Below, in pieces: positions 8,804 to 18,060 of a stretch of 64,000 nucleotides of DNA. Position numbers and translations under genes: made by a program. Source of the DNA: Bact-08 sp964533215 (GTDB lineage: Bacteria; Bacteroidota; Bacteroidia; Bacteroidales; UBA932). Location: positions 67,172-131,171 of the forward strand of contig CAZHLJ010000006.1 in NCBI GenBank assembly GCA_964533215.1. The letters run 5' to 3'. Under the pieces are notes generated by a model, which was not told where the DNA came from, searched no databases, and worked only from the letters and a program-made list of their open reading frames with translations. Each line of letters begins with the position of its first letter. Positions within the stretch are counted from its first letter, which is position 1.

Positions 8804-9500
8804 ATTCAGAACAAACTATAGCTGATGCTATGGCTACATTCAATGACTCTGACCCCTCGCTACCCTCTTTGGTGAAAGATGGTATGTAAAGTCTATTATT
8901 TATAAGGCTTCCGACCTTTTCTGATATTCCGTTCGACTCGCTTCCCATCACAATTATACCAGATTCTGATAAGGATGTGTGGTATATATTAGGCGCATTC
9001 AGGAATGTCCCATAGACTTCAGAAGTTACAGATGCCTGTTTAATGAATTCATAAAGATCTGTATAGAAAACTTTGACGCGAAAAATGGCACCCATTGAGG
9101 ATTGGACAACCTTAGGATTGTAAAGATCGGCTGTGTCCTCCGATGCGATTATCGCCTCAATACCAAACCAGTCGGCCAGACGAATTATTGTACCCATATT
9201 GCCTGGATCTCGGACAGAATCCAGAGCCAGATATAATTTATCAGGTATAATTGATAGCGGTTTCTGATTCTCTTTTTTACGGACAACAGCTAATGCCGGA
9301 GAAGGAGAGGAGAGGAGTGTTATTCGAGACATATTTTCCTCTCCTATATCTTTAAGGTATAACAATCTTTCCACAATAAAATCAGACCTGACAGCCTCTT
9401 CTACCATCTTTTCCCCTTCAACAATAAAAAGTCCGAGCTCGTCTCGTATTTTTTTATTAGAAAGGGATTTAATAAATTTTATCTCAGATTTGGAGAGCAT
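8784..9500 (-). CDS. TrmH/SpoU family RNA methyltransferase
   Basis: This is a second SPOUT methyltransferase, 238 residues. The N-terminus (MLSKSEIKFIKSLSNKKIR) is the short RNA-binding lead common to 2'-O-methylases of the TsnR/RlmB-like group. The catalytic motifs are DSVRDPGNMGTIIRLADW, IVMGSESNGIS and SESLNVAIASAIV. The target RNA is not known. It directly abuts the arginine decarboxylase upstream (shared base at 9500) and ends inside the 3' end of rlmB on the other strand. Two related methylases meeting tail to tail could be taken for a duplication, but the sequences outside the motifs differ strongly. Confidence 0.9.
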   Translation of the reverse strand: MLSKSEIKFIKSLSNKKIRDELGLFIVEGEKMVEEAVRSDFIVERLLYLKDIGEENMSRITLLSSPSPALAVVRKKENQKPLSIIPDKLYLALDSVRDPGNMGTIIRLADWFGIEAIIASEDTADLYNPKVVQSSMGAIFRVKVFYTDLYEFIKQASVTSEVYGTFLNAPNIYHTSLSESGIIVMGSESNGISEKVGSLINNRLYIPSFTKEGSEGSESLNVAIASAIVCSEFRRSSV

Positions 9501-10891
9501 TAGTATCCCAATATTTTTAGCATCGATTTATAGGTTTGTTCCTTACTGAAGAGTTTTGTGAAATACTCACCATTTTCATCCTTGTCAATTGTGATGTGTT
9601 TAGGTGCAGGTTGAAGACAATGCTGGATTCCGCCAAATCCTGCAATTGATTCCTGATATGCTCCGGTATGGAAGAAGCCTATGTATAGAGGTCCGTCACT
9701 TGCAAGATTTGGCAAGAAAATCGCGTTTGCATGAGCTTCGGCATTGTAGTAATCCTGACTGTCACAGGTTAGTCCGCCCAAGAACACCCTCTGATATTCA
9801 TCATTCCATTTATTTATTGGTAGAAGTACAAATCTTTGCTTGATTCCCCAAGTATCAGGTAAGGTGGTCATGAAAGAGCTGTCAACCATATACCACCTTT
9901 CTCTGTCATTTTGTTGCTTCTGGTCTAATACCTGATATATTGTTGCACCACTTTCTCCAACAGTAAAGCTTCCAAATTCTGTAAAAATATTTGGTTCTGG
10001 TATTCCGCGTTGAGTACATATGCTCTTAATCTGAGCTACAACTTCTTCTGCCATATACTCATAGTCATAGTCAAATGCCAGTGAGTTTTTGATTGGGAAT
10101 CCACCCCCGATATTCAGAGAGTCAAGTTCAGGACAAATGGTCTTTAGATCACAATAAACAGATACACATTTACTTAATTCATTCCAGTAATATGCATTGT
10201 CCCTGATTCCTGTATTTATGAAGAAGTGAAGCATTTTAAGGGAGAATTTCTTGTTTTGCTTAATCTTGTCCTCATAAAAAGGAAGTATATCGCTATATCT
10301 GATACCAAGCCTTGAGGTGTAGAATTCAAATTTCGGCTCCTCTTCTGCAGCAATCCTGATACCTATCATGCAAGGCTCTTTGACGCATAGATCAAGTTCG
10401 TCAAACTCCTTCATATTATCCAGTACCGGTATTGTATTCTTCCAACCGTTGTTTATGAAATTAGCTATGTTTTCTATGTAAGCATCTTTCTTGTAACCGT
10501 TACATATAATATACAGATCCTGATTTACAATACCTTGCTCCTGAAGAGACTCAATAAGATTAAGATCGAAAGCAGATGAAGTCTCAATATGAATGTCATT
10601 TTTTAGAGCTTCCTCAAGCACAAATGAGAAGTGGGAACTCTTTGTACAATAACAGTAATGATAATCTCCATTGTAATCTACCTTAGCCATAGCTACATTG
10701 AACATTCGTTTTGCCCTTTGTATCTGGGAAGATATCTTTGGTAGATATGTTATCTTTAAAGGTGTACCATATTGTTCAATAAGGTCCATAACCGGTATGT
10801 TGTGAAAGTAGAGATCTCCATCTTCTACCCGAAATTCGTCCTGAGGAAACTCAAAGGACTGCTCAATCAAATCTATGTATTTGTTCTTCAT
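9500..10891 (-). CDS. PLP-dependent arginine decarboxylase, Bacteroidota type
   Basis: This 463-residue fold-type III (alanine racemase-like) PLP enzyme is predicted to decarboxylate arginine to agmatine for polyamine synthesis. YHYCYCTKSSHFSFV near residue 85 is the lysine-bearing strand of the barrel. GIRIAAEEEP, NIGGGFPIKNS and the C-terminal GFFHTGAYQESIAGFGGIQ, with the second active-site region, follow in order. It is shorter than E. coli SpeA (about 630 residues) and resembles the compact decarboxylases annotated in Bacteroidota. Ornithine or diaminopimelate decarboxylase are the main alternatives. It is divergent from tamL and ends at the SpoU methylase start. Confidence 0.82.
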   Translation of the reverse strand: MKNKYIDLIEQSFEFPQDEFRVEDGDLYFHNIPVMDLIEQYGTPLKITYLPKISSQIQRAKRMFNVAMAKVDYNGDYHYCYCTKSSHFSFVLEEALKNDIHIETSSAFDLNLIESLQEQGIVNQDLYIICNGYKKDAYIENIANFINNGWKNTIPVLDNMKEFDELDLCVKEPCMIGIRIAAEEEPKFEFYTSRLGIRYSDILPFYEDKIKQNKKFSLKMLHFFINTGIRDNAYYWNELSKCVSVYCDLKTICPELDSLNIGGGFPIKNSLAFDYDYEYMAEEVVAQIKSICTQRGIPEPNIFTEFGSFTVGESGATIYQVLDQKQQNDRERWYMVDSSFMTTLPDTWGIKQRFVLLPINKWNDEYQRVFLGGLTCDSQDYYNAEAHANAIFLPNLASDGPLYIGFFHTGAYQESIAGFGGIQHCLQPAPKHITIDKDENGEYFTKLFSKEQTYKSMLKILGY

Positions 10892-11011
10892 TTTTCAAAT
10901 GTAAGTGAGTCAAATTATAAAATTATAGCCAATGTAACTAAGTCGGATTATTATATTGTGCAAATATATTGCTATTTTTTTTCTAATGAAAAAATCAAAG
11001 GATATAATTAC

Positions 11012-11019
11012 TATTTTTG
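11012..11019 (+). promoter_or_regulatory. Putative -7 box for tamL
   Basis: TATTTTTG matches the Bacteroidota -7 consensus TAnnTTTG, 20 bases before the tamL ATG at 11039. No -33 TTTG is seen at the usual spacing. It supports the choice of the downstream start for tamL. Confidence 0.35.
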
Positions 11020-11038
11020 TACAAAAGAGAACTATATC

Positions 11039-13321
11039 ATGGGAAAATTCCACCCTGACAAAATATTTTTATTTGTCCTAATATTATTATCAGCTGTTTC
11101 ATGCAGCACCGTGAGGGTCGTTCCTGCTGGATCCAGCCGGCTGGACAAGAATGTAATTGAGATTTCAAACTCTAAGAAATTTCCCATCTTGACACTTGAA
11201 CCATACATAAGGCAACAACCAAATACAACCTTCATTTTCGGAATAAACCCATTTTTACACATTTATAATTGGAGCAACGGCAAAAACCGAGGTTGGGACA
11301 AATTGGTCAAGAACATAGGACAAGAGCCTGTTATATTTGATAGCCTGATGGTTGAGAGAAGTAAGGAAAACCTTTCCAACCATCTCGTATTTCTTGGGTA
11401 CTACAATTCCAAAATCTTGTCGACAGTCCACACTGTCTCAAAAAAGACTAAAGTAACATACTCTATAACACTTGGCAAAAGGTATAAGATCAGAAATATC
11501 CACTATGACATAAAGGATACCTCCGTTAGCCGCTTTGTCCTTTCTGACACAGTAAGCACTCTGATCAAAAAAGGAGATATACTGTCAGAAAATGTATTAA
11601 GTCAGGAAAGTGAGAGAATTACGTCATTGCTGAGAAACATAGGCTTTTATAATTTTACGAAAAATTATATATTTTTCGAAGCGGATACATTACTTCACGA
11701 TGGTTATGCTGATTTGTTGCTAAAAATTGAAAACTTTAACAGAAATGAAACTGTAAAGGAGTTACGTCCCCATAACCGCTACTATATCAGAAACGTGAAT
11801 ATATATTCTGACTACGATCCTGCTGTAAACAGGCTTGAAATACCCTTACTTCACCAAGACAGTATAAAGTATAATGGCATAAACATTTTCTATACCGGCA
11901 AGCTAAAAATAAGACCATCTGTATTGGCTAAAATGAACAAGATTGTTCCCGGAGAACTCTATAAGGAAAACAAGGTTAACAAAAGCTATGAGAGATTGGT
12001 TGCTCTGAGAAACTTTTCCGGAGTCAACCTACAATTTGACGAGGTTCAGTCGGAATCCTGGCTCAAGTCTGATACCAATAAAGTGGATTGTACAATAAGG
12101 CTCACCCCATCAAAGAGTCAGGGATATAAAATCAACCTGGAAGCTTCCAGTAACTCAAACAATCTTCTGGGCTTGTCACCAGCGGTCTCTTATTACCACA
12201 AGAACATATTCAATGGAGGGGAGTGGTTTACTCTTGGATTTATGGGTAATTTCCAATTCAAGCTAAACGACCCTGCAAAGTCCACCGAACTGGGTGTTTC
12301 TGCAGGTTTATCCTTCCCTAGTTTTCTTTTATTGCCTGATAGGATTTTCACATCTACCGTTCCAAGGACGGATATAAATTTGAGCTATAACTATCAAAGC
12401 AGACCTGAATTCACTAGAAACCTCCTATCCTTCAACTATGGTTACAACTGGAAAATGGGAGAGAGGCTCTTCTATCGTTTTAATCCTATTCAGTTGAATA
12501 TAATAAGGTTATTTAATCTTAGCCCCTCATTTTATCAAAACCTGTCGGATCCGTTTCTGAAGAATTCATATAAAGATCATTTTGATATGGGAGCAGGTGC
12601 AATGTTGTATTACACAACTGATGCATCTCCTAGTCCAAAGAACTCATACTTCTACTTAAGATGGGTAAATGATATTTCCGGTAATCTGTTGAGCCTTTTC
12701 AACAGTACTATGCCTCAAGATACAAATGGTTTTAGAAAGATATGGAAAACAGCATATTCTCAGTATTATAGAACAGATTTCACTATGGTTTACACCTGGA
12801 AGTTCAAGAACAAAACAAGTTTTGCGACCAGGTTCAATCTTGGTTTGGGATATGCTTATGGAAATTCAACGACAGTACCTTTTGAGAAATTGTTTTATGC
12901 CGGAGGAGCCAATAGTTTGAGAGGATGGCAGTCCAGATCAGTCGGCCCTGGATCCTCACCGATTGATACGACATTTTCCATTCCTAACCAGACTGGAGAC
13001 TTCAAACTTGAAATGAATGCTGAATACAGATTCGGTATTTTCTGGAAAATTGAAGGAGGATTATTTGCCGATGCCGGAAATATCTGGAATCTTAAAGTTG
13101 AACAGGGGAGAGAGGCAGCCTTATTCAGGTTCAGGGATTTTTACAAAAGTGTAGCTTTCAACTGGGGTGGAGGATTAAGGCTAAACCTTGATTTTGTCAT
13201 ACTGAGACTGGATTTTGGAATGATAGCCTATAATCCTGCAAAAAAAGAGTGGATAGGCCCAAAAAAGTGGTTTAGACCTAGCACTTATAGTCTTCAGTTT
13301 GGAGTTGGATACCCTTTCTAG
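11039..13321 (+). CDS. tamL: Translocation and assembly module lipoprotein TamL (BamA/TamA-like outer-membrane protein)
   Basis: This is an Omp85-superfamily outer-membrane lipoprotein of 760 residues. With TamB it is thought to form the Bacteroidota envelope-assembly module. The N-terminus (KIFLFVLILLSAVSCS) is a type II signal with lipobox Cys near residue 22. Next comes the TamL-typical LEPYIRQQPNTTF, POTRA-like domains (for example YKIRNIHYDI), and a C-terminal 16-strand-type barrel with the Omp85 motif GGANSLRGWQ and final FQFGVGYPF ending in an aromatic. The open frame extends upstream to 10772, but that would run into the divergent decarboxylase and lacks a signal peptide, so I chose ATG 11039. 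No tamB is adjacent. Confidence 0.9.
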   Translation: MGKFHPDKIFLFVLILLSAVSCSTVRVVPAGSSRLDKNVIEISNSKKFPILTLEPYIRQQPNTTFIFGINPFLHIYNWSNGKNRGWDKLVKNIGQEPVIFDSLMVERSKENLSNHLVFLGYYNSKILSTVHTVSKKTKVTYSITLGKRYKIRNIHYDIKDTSVSRFVLSDTVSTLIKKGDILSENVLSQESERITSLLRNIGFYNFTKNYIFFEADTLLHDGYADLLLKIENFNRNETVKELRPHNRYYIRNVNIYSDYDPAVNRLEIPLLHQDSIKYNGINIFYTGKLKIRPSVLAKMNKIVPGELYKENKVNKSYERLVALRNFSGVNLQFDEVQSESWLKSDTNKVDCTIRLTPSKSQGYKINLEASSNSNNLLGLSPAVSYYHKNIFNGGEWFTLGFMGNFQFKLNDPAKSTELGVSAGLSFPSFLLLPDRIFTSTVPRTDINLSYNYQSRPEFTRNLLSFNYGYNWKMGERLFYRFNPIQLNIIRLFNLSPSFYQNLSDPFLKNSYKDHFDMGAGAMLYYTTDASPSPKNSYFYLRWVNDISGNLLSLFNSTMPQDTNGFRKIWKTAYSQYYRTDFTMVYTWKFKNKTSFATRFNLGLGYAYGNSTTVPFEKLFYAGGANSLRGWQSRSVGPGSSPIDTTFSIPNQTGDFKLEMNAEYRFGIFWKIEGGLFADAGNIWNLKVEQGREAALFRFRDFYKSVAFNWGGGLRLNLDFVILRLDFGMIAYNPAKKEWIGPKKWFRPSTYSLQFGVGYPF

Positions 13322-14067
13322 TTTTCGAAGAATAGATCTCCGAAAAATTCAGGAGAATGAAAATTGGGATGTTCCAGTTTAATGGGATTCCATGAAAGGT
13401 AATGTCTCACTGGCAAATCATCTCCACATTTGTAAAAGTTTGCCTTGATAGTCCGTCCCTCTAAATTCGGTACATGACTTAATGAGAAAAGAGCAATAGG
13501 AAGAGCAATGGTAATCTTCCATTCAAAATTCCCCTCCTTTATCTCAAAACCTGAATTTCCCAAAGAAGAGGATCTCCTGATCTGACTAGTAACATCAGAG
13601 TCAAATCTAGTCCTATCTTTACGATTAGCCCCTCCTGCAAAAGTTCCAACACCTATGCAGTTCATCTCAAGGTTATAATATGTGGAATCCATGCCTGGGA
13701 TAACGAAGAATTCCACACAAGAGTCCTTATATGGCTGAGAACCATCATCCTTGGTAAAATGAGCTCTTACAGCAGACTCTTTTACAAAATATTGCAGATA
13801 GATTTCATCCCTTGAATATGCGATTCTGAATTTCACTTCAGGTCTATATGGATACACCGGCCAGTTAAGCTGGTCAATCTGATGATATTCTACTTTACAG
13901 CTATCCATCATCTTTTCCACTAATGCAATAGGAGGTTTTTTACAAGGAAAACCAATTTTTTTGACTGAAATCATATCACTTTTAAATAAAAGAGGCTTCT
14001 CCTGAATAACGCATCTAGGAAGAAGCGATAAAAAGAGGAAGCCACTTATCAATAACTTTGCGAACAT
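13318..14067 (-). CDS. Carbohydrate-binding family 9-like (CBM9-like) protein, probably exported
   Basis: This 249-residue protein starts with a hydrophobic export signal (MFAKLLISGFLFLSLLPRC); the Cys could be a lipobox residue, but the site is weak. The body matches CBM9-like domains, with FRIAYSRDEIYLQYFV, DSCVEFFVIPG and YNLEMNCIGVG being typical beta-sandwich strands, and a C-terminal SWNPI. It would act at the cell surface or in the periplasm in sugar recognition. It is the last gene of the minus-strand run containing a sugar transporter (2 bases or more upstream), and its end overlaps convergent tamL by 4 bases. Ligand unknown. Confidence 0.78.
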   Translation of the reverse strand: MFAKLLISGFLFLSLLPRCVIQEKPLLFKSDMISVKKIGFPCKKPPIALVEKMMDSCKVEYHQIDQLNWPVYPYRPEVKFRIAYSRDEIYLQYFVKESAVRAHFTKDDGSQPYKDSCVEFFVIPGMDSTYYNLEMNCIGVGTFAGGANRKDRTRFDSDVTSQIRRSSSLGNSGFEIKEGNFEWKITIALPIALFSLSHVPNLEGRTIKANFYKCGDDLPVRHYLSWNPIKLEHPNFHSPEFFGDLFFEN

Positions 14068-14069
14068 CT

Positions 14070-15275
14070 CTACTTTGATGTTCTTATCTTATAACCAGAC
14101 ACTCCGTAGTACAGAATAAATAGGAAGCAAGGAAGAGCAATCCAGTATGCGCTTTGTGCACCAACAGCATCCTTAAGGAATCCGAAAATAGTAGGAATAA
14201 CTGCACCACCGGCAATAGCCATAACCAATAGTGAGGAACCAGCTTTAGTGAACTTACCTAAATCTGCAATTGCCAATGGCCAAAGAGCCGGCCACATAAG
14301 TGAGCAACCCAGAGCCATGAGGCCTATAAACCAGATGGAAATTGCAGCTGGTGTAAGGACAAGAAGCAATGAACCGAGAATACCAAGTATAGAGCAGATC
14401 ATCAAAGCCTTTGCCTGAGTAAGATATTTAGGAATGAATATGATTCCGCAGATGTAGCCGATTACCATGCCTATTGAAGATATCCATGCATATGACGACG
14501 CATCGGCAAGGTTTAGTTCATTAGCATAGTCTACAAGAGTGCTAAGAGCAACTGTCTCAACACCTACATATAAAAACAGTGTCAGAGCTCCAAGCAAAAG
14601 GTGAGGAAATTGCAATATAGAGGTTTTGCCTGCAGCATAAGGGCAATCGTCAGCACTATCCTCATCCTCTCCGACGGCCTTCACTTCAGGAAGCGGAGCC
14701 ATCAGGGAAATAACGCCGAGTAGTAAAAAGACTCCTATAATTATGTAAAATGGTAGATACAGATCTGATATAAGAGTATCCGTAGTATTCTTACCAATGA
14801 CAAACGCTAGAAAAACTGGTGCTACAGGCCATGCTAGCTTATTGCATATCCCCATTATTGACATCCTTTTGGCTGCACTCTCAATCGGCCCTAATATTGT
14901 AATATATGGGTTAACCGAAGCTTGAAGAAACGTATTTCCAATTCCGCTCATAAATGAAGCTACCAGGAAGAGGATAAAACTTTCACTTTTGGCAGATGGA
15001 ATAAACAGAGCAAATGCAACCGCAAAAAGCAGGAAAGAGAGAGCCATTGTCTTCTTGTAACCTATTTTTGCAATAGTCATTGAAGCTGGATATCCAAAAA
15101 TAATAAAGGTTGAGAAAGTGGCTGCAAGAATCAAATAAGATTCACCAGAGGAGACTCCTAAAGTACCTTTAAGCACCGGAATCAGAAATGAATTAATTCC
15201 TAACGCAAATCCGATTGCGAAGAACATCATGCCGACAAAAATAAGTGGCAATACGAAGTTTTTCTGTTGTTTCAT
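14070..15275 (-). CDS. MFS sugar transporter, FHS/NagP-like family
   Basis: This major facilitator of about 401 residues has twelve hydrophobic segments and is predicted to import a hexose or amino sugar across the inner membrane by proton symport. Typical FHS features are FAIGFALGINSFLIPVLK near the start (the L-fucose/GlcNAc permease pattern) and ASVNPYITILGP in the fifth helix region. I chose the ATG at 15275 (MKQQKNFVLPL) rather than one at 15311, because the longer form would overlap the upstream gene by 20 bases and adds a hydrophilic tail not typical of the family. Lying next to a NagB-like gene suggests N-acetylglucosamine or a related sugar; the substrate is inferred, not shown. Confidence 0.85.
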   Translation of the reverse strand: MKQQKNFVLPLIFVGMMFFAIGFALGINSFLIPVLKGTLGVSSGESYLILAATFSTFIIFGYPASMTIAKIGYKKTMALSFLLFAVAFALFIPSAKSESFILFLVASFMSGIGNTFLQASVNPYITILGPIESAAKRMSIMGICNKLAWPVAPVFLAFVIGKNTTDTLISDLYLPFYIIIGVFLLLGVISLMAPLPEVKAVGEDEDSADDCPYAAGKTSILQFPHLLLGALTLFLYVGVETVALSTLVDYANELNLADASSYAWISSIGMVIGYICGIIFIPKYLTQAKALMICSILGILGSLLLVLTPAAISIWFIGLMALGCSLMWPALWPLAIADLGKFTKAGSSLLVMAIAGGAVIPTIFGFLKDAVGAQSAYWIALPCFLFILYYGVSGYKIRTSK

Positions 15276-15291
15276 TAGTTTATAATAAAGT

Positions 15292-17190
15292 TTATATTTT
15301 GTATCTGACAAAAAGCTCTATAGCTTGATACTCAGCCATTCCCAACTTATCAAAAAGAACAGCAGTGTTATGATTCCTCTCTTCTGCCCTTTGCCAGAAC
15401 TCTCTCTTGTCTGAGCCAGGAAATACAGGACGATCCTTTTGGGATTGATGTTTGAAAATAGCCTCACGTTTGATGTTTACCTCTTCAGGGCTCAGTGGGA
15501 CAGCCATATCCGAATCTGCAACATCCCATTCTTGCCAGGCTCCTCTGTAGAGCCATACACGACAATCTTTCAACCAAGCTTCATTCTTAAGCTCTTCCAA
15601 GGCAGCAAAAATTGACTGAAGACAAACGCGGTGAGTACCATGAGGATCACTAAGGTCGCCTGCAGCATAAATCTGATGAGGTTTTACTTTTTGAAGAAGG
15701 TCCTTTACAATTGCAATATCTGCAGGCCCTACAGGATTTTTCTTCACTCCACCTGTTTCATAGAATGGCAAATTCAGAAAATGTACATGATCTTCAGGAA
15801 TTTTCAAATATCTGCAGGCAGACTTGGCTTCACCTCTTCTGATAGCGCCTTTCACTTCACGAATGCTCGGAGTGTCGGGCTCTCCAGGATGCTTGCTGGA
15901 TAGGTCTTTCAATGCTTGCTTATATATTTCCGTACTTTTCTCTTCACTGAACCCGAAAATCTTTGAGTAATCCCTGACAAAATCAAGGAACCTTATGGCA
16001 TCATGGTCAAAAACAGCGATGTTACCTGATGCCTGGTAAGCCATATGAACCTCATGTCCGTGTTCAGACAACCTAGCAAGTGTACCTCCCATTGATATTA
16101 CATCATCATCTGGATGAGGGCTGAATATTACAACGCGTTTTGGAAATGGAGTTGCTCTCTCCGGTCTTGTGGAGTCATCAGCATTTGGTTTTCCGCCGGG
16201 CCATCCTGAAATGGTATGTTGAAGGTCATTGAAAACTTTGATATTTACTTTATTGGCAGGTCCCTTTTCTGTAATAAGGTCACTCATACCATTATCATTA
16301 TAGTCTCTATCTGTAAGTTTTAATATTGGTTTTTCAAGCTTCCGGCACAGCCAGAATACAGATTTCCTGGTCAGATGATCATCCCAGACACAAGGACCAG
16401 TCAACCAAGGAGTTTTTACTCTTGTCAACTCTGCAGCCGCCGGCAAATCTACCAGAACCTCAATGTTTTCATGCTGCTGAAGGTAAGAGGTTGGATTCTG
16501 CTCATTTATACACCCCTCTACAAGCTTACATATACCAGAGGCATTTCCTTCGCCAAAGGCAAGGTAGAAGATCTTCTTTGCAGTCAGGATTGTCTCTATT
16601 CCCATTGTCAAGGCGTGGAAAGGAACATATTCAACCCCAAAAAACTCAGACGCGGAAGAGACTCTTGTATTGTAGTTAAGAGTTATCTGCCTTGTTCTAG
16701 AGTTGTAGTGCGAACCGGGTTCATTGAACCCCATATTTCCCAAAACGAGGATATCGAGACCTCCAAATGATGAGATTTTCTTCTCATAATCATCACAGTA
16801 TTGATGAATATCTTCCTTTGCAACCTCACTGTCCAGACAAAAAATATTCTCTTTTGGAATATCAATAAAGTCGAAAAAATATTCTTTTATGAATCTGTAG
16901 TGGCTTTGTAACTCATTTTTATTAAGAGGATAGTACTCATCTACAGAAAAAACAATTACATTCTTAAAAGAAATCTCTTTGCTGTTATATAATTTAATTA
17001 ACTCTTCATATACCTGGATGGACGATGATGAAGCACTTAATCCTAATACGCAAGGATGATTTCGTAGATTTTTGTTCTTTATGGCTTCTGCAATCTTATC
17101 AGCTACCAATTTAGAGGCTGTTGAGGAATCTTCAAAAATGTCAACAGGGATTCTCTCATACCTTTTTGTAAAATCTTGATTTACAATCAT
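15292..17190 (-). CDS. NagB-like / PIG-L deacetylase fusion (putative glucosamine-6-phosphate deaminase-like protein)
   Basis: This 632-residue two-domain protein has residues 1 to about 280 as a glucosamine-6-phosphate isomerase/deaminase-like domain (FSVDEYYPL, GFNEPGSHYNSRTR). Residues from about 345 form a PIG-L/LmbE-type deacetylase domain (VVIFSPHPDDDVISMGG, and later DPHGTHRVC), whose HPDD motif binds the catalytic metal. Such fusions are known in Bacteroides. Oddity: in true NagB the strand before FNEP carries a catalytic Asp and His (DGHIAFNEP in E. coli). Here it reads LGNMGFNEP, so both are missing although the Glu is kept. The deaminase activity is therefore doubtful, while the deacetylase half looks intact. 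Neighbours (MFS, CBM9-like, sulfatase) suggest amino-sugar use. Confidence 0.86.
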   Translation of the reverse strand: MIVNQDFTKRYERIPVDIFEDSSTASKLVADKIAEAIKNKNLRNHPCVLGLSASSSSIQVYEELIKLYNSKEISFKNVIVFSVDEYYPLNKNELQSHYRFIKEYFFDFIDIPKENIFCLDSEVAKEDIHQYCDDYEKKISSFGGLDILVLGNMGFNEPGSHYNSRTRQITLNYNTRVSSASEFFGVEYVPFHALTMGIETILTAKKIFYLAFGEGNASGICKLVEGCINEQNPTSYLQQHENIEVLVDLPAAAELTRVKTPWLTGPCVWDDHLTRKSVFWLCRKLEKPILKLTDRDYNDNGMSDLITEKGPANKVNIKVFNDLQHTISGWPGGKPNADDSTRPERATPFPKRVVIFSPHPDDDVISMGGTLARLSEHGHEVHMAYQASGNIAVFDHDAIRFLDFVRDYSKIFGFSEEKSTEIYKQALKDLSSKHPGEPDTPSIREVKGAIRRGEAKSACRYLKIPEDHVHFLNLPFYETGGVKKNPVGPADIAIVKDLLQKVKPHQIYAAGDLSDPHGTHRVCLQSIFAALEELKNEAWLKDCRVWLYRGAWQEWDVADSDMAVPLSPEEVNIKREAIFKHQSQKDRPVFPGSDKREFWQRAEERNHNTAVLFDKLGMAEYQAIELFVRYKI

Positions 17191-17200
17191 AACACAATTA

Positions 17201-18034
17201 TTAAGACTTATTTAACAAGTTTGATGCTTTTTTTAGTGGGATAAGTGAGGTCAATAATTCTTCAAGCAAATTAAGTTTCAGCATATTAGCTCCATCAGAC
17301 TTTGCAACTGAAGGGTCGGGATGTGTCTCAATAAACAGACCATCAACGCCCACAGCTATACCTGCGCGAGCCATTGTTGCAATCATGTCTGGCATACCAC
17401 CTGTAACGCCGGAAGATTGATTTGGCTGTTGCAAGCTGTGCGTAACATCAAGAACTACAGGATATCCGAAACTCTTCATTTGAGGTATTGACCTGAAATC
17501 CACAATTAAATCTGAATACCCAAACTGAGTACCTCTTTCTGTAAGGAAAATATTATCATTGCCAAAAGATGCTACTTTTTCTGCAGCAAATTTCATTGAT
17601 TGAGGAGATAGAAACTGTCCTTTTTTTATATTCACGAACTTTCCGGTTTTTGCAGCTGCTTCCAGGAGGTCTGTCTGACGGCATAGGAAAGCGGGTATCT
17701 GAAGGACATCCACTTTATACGATGCAGCCAGCGATGCCTCTGACGGGTTGTGTATGTCAGTCACAATTGGAACTTCAAGCTCTTCACGGATCATCTGGAG
17801 AATTTCCAATCCTTGTTCATCTCCGATACCAGTAAATGAGTCGGATTTAGATCTGTTCGCTTTTCTGTAGGACGATTTAAAAATAAAAGGGATAGAAAGT
17901 TTTTCAGTAATTTCTTTTATCTCGGATGCTACCCTGTAGGTAATCTCCTTGCCTTCAATGACACATGGACCTGCTAAAAGAAAAAAATTAGCTTCATCCG
18001 TGTGTTTAATATATTGGATTTTATCAATTATCAT
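17201..18034 (-). CDS. kdsA: 3-deoxy-8-phosphooctulonate synthase (KDO8P synthase)
   Basis: This 277-residue cytoplasmic aldolase-like enzyme condenses phosphoenolpyruvate with arabinose-5-phosphate to make KDO-8-phosphate for lipopolysaccharide inner core. Family motifs are LLAGPCVIEGKE near residue 20, FKSSYRKANRSK, DIHNPSEA and IPAFLCRQTDLL, then LTERGTQFGYSDL and DVTHSLQQPNQ. The length is normal. It lies in a minus-strand run, 26 bases after rarA and 10 bases before the NagB-like gene. Sharing a message with sugar-phosphate genes is plausible but not needed for its role. Confidence 0.96.
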   Translation of the reverse strand: MIIDKIQYIKHTDEANFFLLAGPCVIEGKEITYRVASEIKEITEKLSIPFIFKSSYRKANRSKSDSFTGIGDEQGLEILQMIREELEVPIVTDIHNPSEASLAASYKVDVLQIPAFLCRQTDLLEAAAKTGKFVNIKKGQFLSPQSMKFAAEKVASFGNDNIFLTERGTQFGYSDLIVDFRSIPQMKSFGYPVVLDVTHSLQQPNQSSGVTGGMPDMIATMARAGIAVGVDGLFIETHPDPSVAKSDGANMLKLNLLEELLTSLIPLKKASNLLNKS

Positions 18035-18060
18035 AGTGTGGCAAAATTAGTTAAAAACAA

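Noticed and set aside
10772..11038. Upstream extension of tamL
   Set aside because: The extension overlaps the divergent decarboxylase gene, lacks a signal peptide, and the -7 box at 11012 and lipoprotein signal support the start at 11039.
16375..16770. 131-codon open frame antisense to the NagB-like gene
   Set aside because: Composition unlike the neighbours and fully inside a conserved gene.
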